From an uncultured Erythrobacter sp. (GTDB lineage: Bacteria; Pseudomonadota; Alphaproteobacteria; Sphingomonadales; Sphingomonadaceae), in contig CANKYI010000001.1 of assembly GCA_947488085.1 (NCBI GenBank), forward strand, positions 372,001-436,000: a DNA stretch of 64,000 nucleotides, read 5' to 3'. Under the pieces are notes generated by a model. The model was not told the origin of the DNA, searched no databases, and saw only the letters and a list, made by a program, of their open reading frames with translations. How positions within the stretch are numbered: position 1 is the stretch's first letter; each line of letters begins with the position of its first letter. The position numbers and the translations under genes were made by a program. Below, one piece after another: positions 28,001 through 35,849 of this stretch.

Positions 28001-31000
28001 GACGGTCAACGGCAACATCGCCATCAGAAGCAACGCAACGGGCGGCGGCAGTACAGCTGGGCCCGGCGGCGATGTAACCGGCGGTAATATCGAGCTTCTG
28101 GTCCTCGGCGATCTCGGCTCACTCAACGTGACTGGCGGATTGTTAATTGAGGCCAATGCGGATGCTAACATTAGCACCAGCGCGCTTGCAGGGACATTAG
28201 CGACCGGCGGCAGTTCCTCCATCGAGATTGATGGCGCAGGCACAATCGACATCGCTTTCAACACAACTGTGTCGGTCAATGCCATTGGCGGGAACAACAA
28301 TGGCACAGGCGCAGGCGGCGATGGACAAGCAGGCAGCTCTGATCTGGTGGTCAGCAATGACGGGGCTTTGCGTCTGGGGACAGGTTATGCCGTAAATGCA
28401 AACGGTTTTGGTGGCACCGGCGTTGGCGGGGGGAATGGAACAGGCGGCATGATTGCCGTTGCGGTTGAAGCCGGCCTGATCGAGATTAATGCCCCCATTA
28501 GTCAGTTGACGGCCAATGGAACCGGGGGAGCCTCGACGTCTCTGGTCGGTTTTGGTGGCGATGGCGGTGATGGGACCGGTGGCGCCGTAACAATATTGGC
28601 GCAAGGAACCGAAGTTGAGACAGGTACGATAACGTCACCGGGTGTGTTGGTGACTTTAGCTCAGGGTCTTGGTGGCGCAGGCGGTCAAGGCGATGGTAGC
28701 ACAATCTCAGCGGGTCGCGGCGGCGCTGGCACAGGCGGCACAATGGAGTTTTTTGCCGGCGCTAATAATGGTGCATTGAGTGTCGGATCAGTCGCCTTTC
28801 TCAATGCCGATGGAACCGGCGGTCTGGGTGGCTCTGGCGATCTGGGTCAGGCTGGCGGTGATGGCGGTGTTGGACAAGGTGGCATGGTCAGTGCCGGTGT
28901 AAGGCTGACTGGACCCGATACAGTCACCAACAATGGCACTGTCAACGTGGATGGATTGACGTTGAGTGCAACCGGAGCCGGTGGGTCAGGCGGAACTGGC
29001 GGATCGACTTTTGACTCCCAAGGCAATGGCGGCGCGGGCACCGGAGGAAGCGCTCTGCTGGAAGTAGCTTTGGGCAGTTTCGCCGCAGGCTCTTCTGATA
29101 TTGGTATCGCTGCGAACGGTATCGGTGGGACCGGCGCGCTGGGCGGCAACGGCGTCGGCGGTACGCAATCCAGCATATCCACCAGCAATGGTGGCTCGAC
29201 GACAGCGAATGACGTGATTGTAAACGCATTGGGCACAGGCGGTGATGGTTTGTCCGGTGCCGCTGGCAATGGCACAGGCGGGACCGCATTTATTGATTTC
29301 AGCGATGGCACGACCGACATTGATGGCTCTGTAACCGTCAATGCCAGCGGTTTGGGCGGAATCTCGTCAAGCGCTGATGGCGCATCGGGTACTGGCGGTA
29401 TCGCCAGTGTCTCAATCCGCGACCCTCTCGCAGGCACCGGTTCGATAACGGGCAACACCTCGGTTCTCGCTAATGGCACAGGCGGCGATACGGATAATGG
29501 CTTTACCGCTGGTGCTGGCATAGGCGGTGAAGCCTTTGTCGAAGCTCAATCGGGCGGCACAATTACGCTGGGTTCGGCACAGATCATTGCAAGCGGCCTT
29601 GGTGGCACAGGCAGTGATGCTGTCGGCGGCGCGGGTCTTGGTGGGATTGCGGACATTGCCAGCCTTGATGCTGGAAGCGCCATCACCATCATCAACAGCA
29701 CGCCATTCAATCCGGCTCTCGATGGCCGTTTGTCGCAAGGCAACTCGATGTTGGGTGCCAATGGCGTTGGGGGCGATAGCACTGGCGGGTCGGGAATTGG
29801 CGGCACTGGCACAGGCGGCGAAGTTCTAATCTCGGCGACGAATGGCGGGGCAATCGCACTACCCGCTGACCCTGCCAATGATGCGAACATGGCTGGGTTC
29901 GTGCGCATTATTGCGCGCGGCAATGGCGGAGGCTCATCGGTCGATGGCGGCGCTGGCGGTCTTGGGATTGGCGGCACTGGCCTGTTTGAAGCGGATAATG
30001 GGACGATTTCAACCGGCGCGACGATCTACTCGGTTTTCAGTCTTGGTGGCGCAAGTCTCGACCCTGCGGCCAATGTCGATGGCGGCGATGCGGAAGGTGG
30101 CTCACGCAATGTAAGCGTCAGCAATGGCGGAGTGATCACAGCCGAATTTGCAGGCGGGATCAGCGGCGGTTTTGGCGGCGCAGGATCAGGAACCGGTATT
30201 GGCGGTACCGGGTTTGGCGGGTCTCAGATGATCTCTGTCGACAATGCCACTTTGAACCTCATCGGCACCTCAATCTTCGTTGATCAGCCTTTTGGTGGAA
30301 CCGGCTTCGTTGGGGGTGATGCGGTTGGCGGAACGGTTGATTTTATCGTTTCCAATGGAACGGTCACGATTTCGCCCAATGCGGCTGGTGAGGCAGTGCT
30401 ATCAATTGGTGGCGCGGCCTTTGGCGGCGAGGGCGTCGATCAGGGTGGCGATGCAACCGGTGAGACGGTCAATGTCTCTTTCGATAACTCGACGCTTACG
30501 GGCGGGCCTCTTAGCGTAGGCGCAGAAGCGGTCGGCGGCGCGGCAACAGGCGGCACTGGCATCGGCGGCAATGCGGTGGGAGGCGAGGCGACGTTCCTCG
30601 CCGACAACACCGAGGTTGATCTGACTGGCGCAAACTCTGTCTCGACAAACGCAACAGGCGGGTTCGCTGAAACCGGAGGAAACGCGACGGCAGGCACTGC
30701 GAGCTTTACGGTCAGCAATGACGTTCTGACCATCAACTCCGATGGATCAACGCTCGGCAGCCTCGAGGTTTCGAGCAATGCAATTGGCGGCGACGGCTTC
30801 TCGCCTGTGGGCGGCGCTGTTGGCGGATCATCCACCTTCCAAAGCGATAACAATATCGTCAGCGCAGATGTGATAACCGTCTCGGCAACGGCCAACGCGC
30901 GATCGACGACTTCGGGTGCGATTTCTGGCACAGCCAGTGGTGGAGATGCTCAGGCCCGCTTTAATGGCGGGACTGATCTTTCAGTTGGAAACCTCGTGAT

Positions 31001-32684
31001 TGCTGGTGACGCTATCAGCGGCCTTGATGGATCGGCAGACGGCGGAACTGCGCTTTTGAGTATCGGTGCAATGGCCGGGACCGGAGGCACACCAGAAGGC
31101 AACATCGCTGAACTGAATATCAGCGCCAATGCAACCGGCGCGTCAGCTGGAGCAAACACCAGTGGAACGTTCCGGATTGAGGCGCTTGAAGGGCGTTTCA
31201 CGTTTGATGATGTAGCTGCCGCTGCATTGGGCGATCAGGCGCAGGCCGGCGAAATGGGCACATCCAGCATCGTCGCCGATGGCGGTGATGTCTTGGTCAA
31301 TGACACGCTGTTGGTCGATCTGATCGCTGATCTAACCGTTGAGAACAGACAGGGCAGCATTCTGGGTAGCTTTGATGCCGCCAGTCCAACTGCGGATATC
31401 GACATCAGTTCGGAAGGGGCAATCACTTTCACCGGAGACGATGACACCTTTGTTGGCGTTCGCGGTGCATCAATTGACATGACATCGCGCGATCTCGTGA
31501 TTGAAGATGGCGCACGCCTTGGGGCCCAAGTCGTCAATCTTGTCTCTTTGAACACAGACGATCCTGCGGTTCTCGGAGGTACGGGCGCGCCCGGCAGTGT
31601 TGTCGCAGGGGAGGGCTACACCGCGACCGAGGAGGAATTGAACCGTATCAATGTCAACTTCTTCTCTTTCACCCAATCTGAAGTCGTGGGCGCGGGGGCA
31701 AATGACCCCGACATTATTGTGCGCGACCTCAATTTCTCCGGCGCATTCGGCAGCGGCGTTCAATCCGCAATTGTTACCGCTGATGGTGCAGACAGCATCA
31801 TCCGGGCTGACGGGACCTTAGTGATCATTGATGCAGGGCCAGTTGACACCTTGTCTGTGCGAGCAGGAGACCGGATCGAAGTGGTGACGCCAACCTCTGG
31901 CATCGGGGTCGTCGATCCCGATGATAATCCCACCGGTCTTGTCTCCTTGACCGCTGACAATATCTGGATCGGTGATGCTGACCTGATCGCGCAGCTTCAG
32001 GCGGACCCCAATTTTGTAGGACGCGATGATCAATTGTCTGTCACTGCTGCTGGCAGCGAGGAACCGCTTGGCTTCTTGCGTGGCGGATCGGTTGAGCTTT
32101 CCGTGAGCACATCGCTCCTAGTGCGCAACACCGGCACTGCAACCGAGCAAGCCGGTATCTTGGTCGGTGATGGTGGCCTCTCGATCTTTAACAGCGATCC
32201 GATGAGCGGCGTCGAACTGGATGTGTTCGCCTATGGCGCGCGCAGACAAACCGATGGCACGTTCGTTACTGGCGAGGCGTTTTTTGGCGAGGTGAATTTC
32301 AACAATGGTGGTGGGACTGGCTCCACCACATACTCAGCCACCGCAGAGTTGAATGATTGCGTGATCAACACCAGCGAATGCGAGGTTGTGACCACAATTA
32401 TCGAGCCGGAGCCTGAACCTGAACCGGGATTGCCTGAGGCGGTTATCGAAGAGGCCGCTGTGATTAACAATCCTACGGTTGTTGAAGCCGCGATTTCAAC
32501 CACGCAGCCGGTGACCGCGACCGAACAGGAAAGCAATGATGAGTTCGGCATGGATTTCCCCGGCCTCGTCGAAGAATCCGAGATTGAGGAAGACACCGAC
32601 GTTGAAGACCCCGTGGCAAGCGGCGGTGACAGCTCGCTCTATGGGCAAGCTGGCAACGGCACTGTCCGCGTGGAAGGCAATTAA
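25092..32684 (+). CDS. TpsA-type filamentous exoprotein (haemagglutinin-like)
   Basis: A 2,530-residue secreted protein, presumed substrate of the adjacent TpsB. The signal peptide ends at Ala33 (RASA|QAI). The TPS/haemagglutination domain (about 34-330) includes the hallmark GGTVVFYSPSGIFVGDNAVFDVGNLILTT-like stretch at about 136-164. A very long glycine-rich beta-helix region (about 380-2060) carries repeats built on GGxGGxGxGG and NGTGGT turns. The C-terminal part (about 2436-2530) is Pro/Glu-rich (EPEPEPEPG) then acidic, with no toxin, protease or barrel domain, which argues against contact-dependent inhibition. The GTG at 25092 follows GGAG at 8 bases; an ATG at 25101 is the alternative. 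It ends 1 bp before the CHAT gene. An adhesin role is inference. Confidence 0.88.
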   Translation: MAAMNSNRSKLLLGCGCSAMAIGLIATPERASAQAIQATETIVSGDVLREPQGPGQDRIEVNSATAVLEWTPDEDGAGNALDFLPVGSTVTFAGGPSVSDFALLNIILPATNGNVTVFDGTVISQLIDPMTGAASPGGTVVFYSPSGIFVGDNAVFDVGNLILTTLEPDLASFDAFATAGGTLIQGGTPTTATIAINPGAQITASAENSYFAVTAAEISMLGTADINGSHAYVAGEAVNLTVSNGLFDIEIPVGTSAANAITLDGNVGGPSSTGVGDNHLIYAVAAAQNDPISMIFSGNLGFDPAASAGIVNGEIILSANYEVNGRDVDGGSITDGDAALFDADSALTDTPGSIFLEDFTSTSSILAVANEEVQVTAFNGPSSIDGNLIAVGRNFAELTASNNQTFGITGDVFVSADDFGRVDTSVPPAEFDAVAGTAFIDAFDGGILNIGGNALVSARAVAGVDTDTLEAGSATGGSATVASTGGQLTITGDVSVEANASEAQIAEDYLFGNVFTGGTAQIFAIQGGSVVIGGNVFANAFARGTTGSDVNPSTSSDAFGGLVAVQTQNGSGIIIGADTFLDASAIAGRSNDTAAGGLADAGEIFVTLGADGLIDLQGNLTLLANGEGGENVGGLGGDGLGGAARVTVFNGGTVSIGGSYFAEANGFGGRGIGGGNGLGGIAGAQAGTGLIDIQADATANAIGSGASASIGVGGDGGDGTGGNAFLQASGTLTTIGTLSIGGNASVAATGGGGNGGNGDVVTAAGNGGTATGGQFSTANQADPTFNNGAFVLGGGDNGVLTVVGSTQANAGADGGRGGDSGVVQNGGDGGDGFGGLVQVGQALFGGDGSVGLGTATFGEVTIGASGDGGAGGTGIVDGNGGNGTGGRNVFAGVAGTVTADAVNLRVDADRGRGFVGGDLVAGQVEVRATTGANVTVASLDVDATSSGGFATTAGSATGGDVLLEADDADLTVNGNIAIRSNATGGGSTAGPGGDVTGGNIELLVLGDLGSLNVTGGLLIEANADANISTSALAGTLATGGSSSIEIDGAGTIDIAFNTTVSVNAIGGNNNGTGAGGDGQAGSSDLVVSNDGALRLGTGYAVNANGFGGTGVGGGNGTGGMIAVAVEAGLIEINAPISQLTANGTGGASTSLVGFGGDGGDGTGGAVTILAQGTEVETGTITSPGVLVTLAQGLGGAGGQGDGSTISAGRGGAGTGGTMEFFAGANNGALSVGSVAFLNADGTGGLGGSGDLGQAGGDGGVGQGGMVSAGVRLTGPDTVTNNGTVNVDGLTLSATGAGGSGGTGGSTFDSQGNGGAGTGGSALLEVALGSFAAGSSDIGIAANGIGGTGALGGNGVGGTQSSISTSNGGSTTANDVIVNALGTGGDGLSGAAGNGTGGTAFIDFSDGTTDIDGSVTVNASGLGGISSSADGASGTGGIASVSIRDPLAGTGSITGNTSVLANGTGGDTDNGFTAGAGIGGEAFVEAQSGGTITLGSAQIIASGLGGTGSDAVGGAGLGGIADIASLDAGSAITIINSTPFNPALDGRLSQGNSMLGANGVGGDSTGGSGIGGTGTGGEVLISATNGGAIALPADPANDANMAGFVRIIARGNGGGSSVDGGAGGLGIGGTGLFEADNGTISTGATIYSVFSLGGASLDPAANVDGGDAEGGSRNVSVSNGGVITAEFAGGISGGFGGAGSGTGIGGTGFGGSQMISVDNATLNLIGTSIFVDQPFGGTGFVGGDAVGGTVDFIVSNGTVTISPNAAGEAVLSIGGAAFGGEGVDQGGDATGETVNVSFDNSTLTGGPLSVGAEAVGGAATGGTGIGGNAVGGEATFLADNTEVDLTGANSVSTNATGGFAETGGNATAGTASFTVSNDVLTINSDGSTLGSLEVSSNAIGGDGFSPVGGAVGGSSTFQSDNNIVSADVITVSATANARSTTSGAISGTASGGDAQARFNGGTDLSVGNLVIAGDAISGLDGSADGGTALLSIGAMAGTGGTPEGNIAELNISANATGASAGANTSGTFRIEALEGRFTFDDVAAAALGDQAQAGEMGTSSIVADGGDVLVNDTLLVDLIADLTVENRQGSILGSFDAASPTADIDISSEGAITFTGDDDTFVGVRGASIDMTSRDLVIEDGARLGAQVVNLVSLNTDDPAVLGGTGAPGSVVAGEGYTATEEELNRINVNFFSFTQSEVVGAGANDPDIIVRDLNFSGAFGSGVQSAIVTADGADSIIRADGTLVIIDAGPVDTLSVRAGDRIEVVTPTSGIGVVDPDDNPTGLVSLTADNIWIGDADLIAQLQADPNFVGRDDQLSVTAAGSEEPLGFLRGGSVELSVSTSLLVRNTGTATEQAGILVGDGGLSIFNSDPMSGVELDVFAYGARRQTDGTFVTGEAFFGEVNFNNGGGTGSTTYSATAELNDCVINTSECEVVTTIIEPEPEPEPGLPEAVIEEAAVINNPTVVEAAISTTQPVTATEQESNDEFGMDFPGLVEESEIEEDTDVEDPVASGGDSSLYGQAGNGTVRVEGN

Positions 32685-32685
32685 G

Positions 32686-35600
32686 ATGGCGAAGAATTGG
32701 ACACGCACACTTCTGTCGATCTGCACCGTGACGACCGTTGGAGCCGCCGTGATGTGGGCCGTTCCCAATACCGCTCAAGAGGTTCAGGGCCGCTCGATTA
32801 GTTTGCGCGACACATTCCCTGTTGGCTCCAATGGTTTGTGCGAAGCGCAGATTCAGTCACCCGAGGCAGGTGCCGGATTGTTTGATCGCAAGTACAACAT
32901 CCTTTGCCGCGATGCAGCCGCATCTATCGGCACGATGTGGATCGTGCGAGGACGGATTGGAGATGAAGCGGCAGCACGGTTTGTCGGACCCGGCGCATCC
33001 TGCACCCCTAGCGAGAGCGGTGCGGTGCCGGCGGGCCTTTCCGAAGGGCAGCGTCTGATTTGCACGCGGGAGGGAAGCGAGATCCGCACGGAATTGCTCG
33101 TGGGAGAGGTGGGCAATCGTACATATGCTGCATCGGGTCTGTCCGCTTACAAAACTGCGCTGGAGTTGGGCGTCGCATCGCTTGCCACCGATAGGCTTGT
33201 GGCGGGCACCGTCGATATTCCGCTTACTCAAACCACCGACAGCCTCGCCTTTATCCGCCAACAAGCTGACTCCATCACCGCGGATCAGGCTCTGGTTGAG
33301 GCCTATCGCCGCGCTAATCAGGGTGAGTTTGCAGAAGCCGCAGAATTCTTCGCCGCATCGGCTGAAACGCTGACTGGCAATAGCGAGATTGAGGCGCGCT
33401 TGAACGAAGGTCTGCTGCAATCCAACCTCGGCAATTTTGGAGAGGCTGCACGCCGGTTCGAACAGACCCGTGCAGGCGCCGCAACAAGCCCGGTTCTGGC
33501 CCGATTGCAGCGAAACTACGAAGCGATTGATGCGCTCAATCGCGGTGAGCCGGGGCAGGCAATCACGATCCTTGGCGCTCCGCTTGCGACGGAATTTGGT
33601 GACAGCAATGCGCTGCGGAACCTGATGATTGGCCCTGCCATGGCGCGGCGGCTGGCAGCGGAAAGTGAAACCACTGCTACTACAGGCTTATCGATGAGTT
33701 TGACGCCGTTGGAGCGCGCTCAATTGCTGGACGGTCAGGCCGATTACCTGCGAGCAACGGCGCTGCGGTTAGGCGGTGATAACAGCGCGGCTGAAACCAG
33801 TCTTATGCGGGCCAACACCACGTTGGCAGAAGTTCGCAGCGGACGAATTGTCTCGATCATCTGGTTGCGGGCACAGGTTCTAGGAGAGCTTGCAGAATTA
33901 TCAGAGGCATCGGGCCAATCGGGAGAGGCCGAGCGCCTGCATCAGCAAGGGATCACTCTGCTAGAGGGTACATATCCCGACACGCCTGCCCTCTACAGTG
34001 CGCAGGCGCAGCTCGCCGGATTCTATGCGCGCGATGGACGAAAAGGTGATGCGATTGCCCTCTATCGTAACATCGTTGCCGAGGCTGAAGGTCGTCCTGC
34101 GCCGACTTTGCGCAGCTATATGGCGAACTACTTCGCTTTATTGCTGGCCGACGGAGCAAGCGCTGAGGCAGCGGGAGATATTTTCTCTGCCAGCCAATTG
34201 CTGCTGCGTCCGGGTCTTGCGCAAACTCAGGCAGTTATGGCGCGTGAACTGTCAGGAGGCAGTGACGAGGCATCTTTGCTTTTTCGACGGAGCGTCAATC
34301 TTGGCCGTTCTATCCAGCGGATGCGAGCCTCTGTTTTACAGATCGAGGGCGAGGCTCTCATCAACCCATTGGCAGAAACTCTGTTGGTCGAACGGCAATC
34401 ACGGTTGGAGGCACTTCTCGAACAACAGGCCGAAGTTCTTCAAAAACTCGCCGAGTATCCGCGTTTCCGCGCCGTTTCTGGCGGCGCGATTGATCTGGCG
34501 GGTATGCAATCGATCCTGCGCGATGATGAGGCATACGCCAAAATGGTCGCCCTCGATGGTGAAGTTTACATGGTCTATATCACGAATGGCGAAGCGTTGG
34601 CTTACACGGTCGATGCGTCTCCGGATGAACTGGAGGAAATTGTCCTGCGCATTCGTGAGAGTATCGCCATTGCTGAAGGTGGTCAGGTACTGACATTCCC
34701 GTTCGATCTGGCCACGTCACGCGATCTATATCAGCGGTTGTTTGGCCCCGTCGCCGACCGTTTGGCGACCCGGGAACACATCGTGTTTGAACCCGATGGT
34801 GCGATGCTCAAATTGCCCATCAATCTGTTGGTCACTGATGATAATAGCGTTGAGCGATATCAGGAGCAGCTCGCTTTGCCTGATGGTGACGACTACGATT
34901 TCCGAGAGGTTGCATGGCTGGGTCGGACGGCGAAAATCAGCACTTCGGTCGCGCCAACCGCGTTTCGCGATGTGCGTGCCGCACCTCCTAGCGCAGCCGG
35001 TAAGGCATATCTTGGGTTGGGCGAGAACACTCCGATTGGTGATGGGCCCGTTGGCACATCTTCAACCCGGTCGGCATTAGCAGGCGGTGAAAATTGCCTT
35101 TGGTCGGACTCGATCTGGTCAAGCCCGATCAAGTCAGATGAATTGTTCGATGCAGCGGCTCGGCTGGGCTCGGAGCAATCCGCGGCTACGGCCGTTCTCA
35201 CAAAGGATGGCTTTACCGACACCGCGATCAAAGGGCGCGAGGATTTGAGCGATTATCGTATCCTGCACTTCGCGACCCATGGCCTTGTCACCGCACCACA
35301 GCCCGGATGCCCGCCACGCCCTGCGTTGCTGACATCATTCGGGGAGGGTAGCTCTGATGGTTTGCTCAGTTTCGCGGAGATTTTCGCGCTGCGTATCGAT
35401 GCTGATCTCGTAATTCTGTCTGCTTGTGACACTGCGGGGAGCGCCACTGTTGGGGCAACATTGGAGGCCGGTATTACATCAGGCGGTGATTTTGCGCTTG
35501 ATGGATTGGTTCGGGCGTTTGTTGGGGCAGGCGGTCGCACTGTCCTTGCCAGTCATTGGCCAGTCCCGGACGATTTTGATGCAACGAAACGCTTGATCGG

Positions 35601-35748
35601 AGGTTTGTTCGACGAATCTGACAGCGAGACCGCCGATGCATTGCGACGCTCGCAAATTGACTTGATGGACGATGCAGAGACGTCGCACCCGTTTTATTGG
35701 TCGGCATTTGCGATTGTCGGTGACGGATCTGTAAAGATCACGCGATAG
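32686..35748 (+). CDS. Exported TPR-CHAT caspase-like protease
   Basis: A 1,020-residue protein with an N-terminal signal or anchor (hydrophobic 9-25, possible cleavage PNTA|QEV at residue 30). It continues with a cysteine-containing region to about residue 150, TPR-like helices (about 200-600), a helical linker, and a C-terminal CHAT domain (about 690-1020). Catalytic residues of the clan CD fold are visible: His865 in LHFATHGLV and Cys914 in VILSACDTAGS, with GRTVLASHWPVPD after them. CHAT-TPR proteins are commonly encoded beside TPS genes, for example in cyanobacteria. Here the start is 1 bp after the tpsA stop, so the three genes form one operon. The export signal implies a periplasmic or surface location. 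A role in processing TpsA is an attractive but untested inference. A longer in-frame start inside tpsA was rejected. Confidence 0.88.
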   Translation: MAKNWTRTLLSICTVTTVGAAVMWAVPNTAQEVQGRSISLRDTFPVGSNGLCEAQIQSPEAGAGLFDRKYNILCRDAAASIGTMWIVRGRIGDEAAARFVGPGASCTPSESGAVPAGLSEGQRLICTREGSEIRTELLVGEVGNRTYAASGLSAYKTALELGVASLATDRLVAGTVDIPLTQTTDSLAFIRQQADSITADQALVEAYRRANQGEFAEAAEFFAASAETLTGNSEIEARLNEGLLQSNLGNFGEAARRFEQTRAGAATSPVLARLQRNYEAIDALNRGEPGQAITILGAPLATEFGDSNALRNLMIGPAMARRLAAESETTATTGLSMSLTPLERAQLLDGQADYLRATALRLGGDNSAAETSLMRANTTLAEVRSGRIVSIIWLRAQVLGELAELSEASGQSGEAERLHQQGITLLEGTYPDTPALYSAQAQLAGFYARDGRKGDAIALYRNIVAEAEGRPAPTLRSYMANYFALLLADGASAEAAGDIFSASQLLLRPGLAQTQAVMARELSGGSDEASLLFRRSVNLGRSIQRMRASVLQIEGEALINPLAETLLVERQSRLEALLEQQAEVLQKLAEYPRFRAVSGGAIDLAGMQSILRDDEAYAKMVALDGEVYMVYITNGEALAYTVDASPDELEEIVLRIRESIAIAEGGQVLTFPFDLATSRDLYQRLFGPVADRLATREHIVFEPDGAMLKLPINLLVTDDNSVERYQEQLALPDGDDYDFREVAWLGRTAKISTSVAPTAFRDVRAAPPSAAGKAYLGLGENTPIGDGPVGTSSTRSALAGGENCLWSDSIWSSPIKSDELFDAAARLGSEQSAATAVLTKDGFTDTAIKGREDLSDYRILHFATHGLVTAPQPGCPPRPALLTSFGEGSSDGLLSFAEIFALRIDADLVILSACDTAGSATVGATLEAGITSGGDFALDGLVRAFVGAGGRTVLASHWPVPDDFDATKRLIGGLFDESDSETADALRRSQIDLMDDAETSHPFYWSAFAIVGDGSVKITR

Positions 35749-35849
35749 GCTGCTAGCTCCGATCATGGGTATATTGCATTCAAGCTGCAGTGGTGTGGCT
35801 TGCACATCGACAATAGGTCGGCTTTTGTGAGCCATGCGGGGGGAACGCT

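Noticed and set aside
25092-32684. Contact-dependent inhibition CdiA-type toxin
   Set aside because: No toxin domain or conserved pre-toxin motif is visible at the C-terminus, and the next gene is a CHAT protease, not a small immunity protein.
32536-32685. Extended N-terminus of the CHAT protein starting inside tpsA
   Set aside because: The extension is out of frame with tpsA coding and would bury a good signal peptide; the ATG at 32686 has AAGG upstream.
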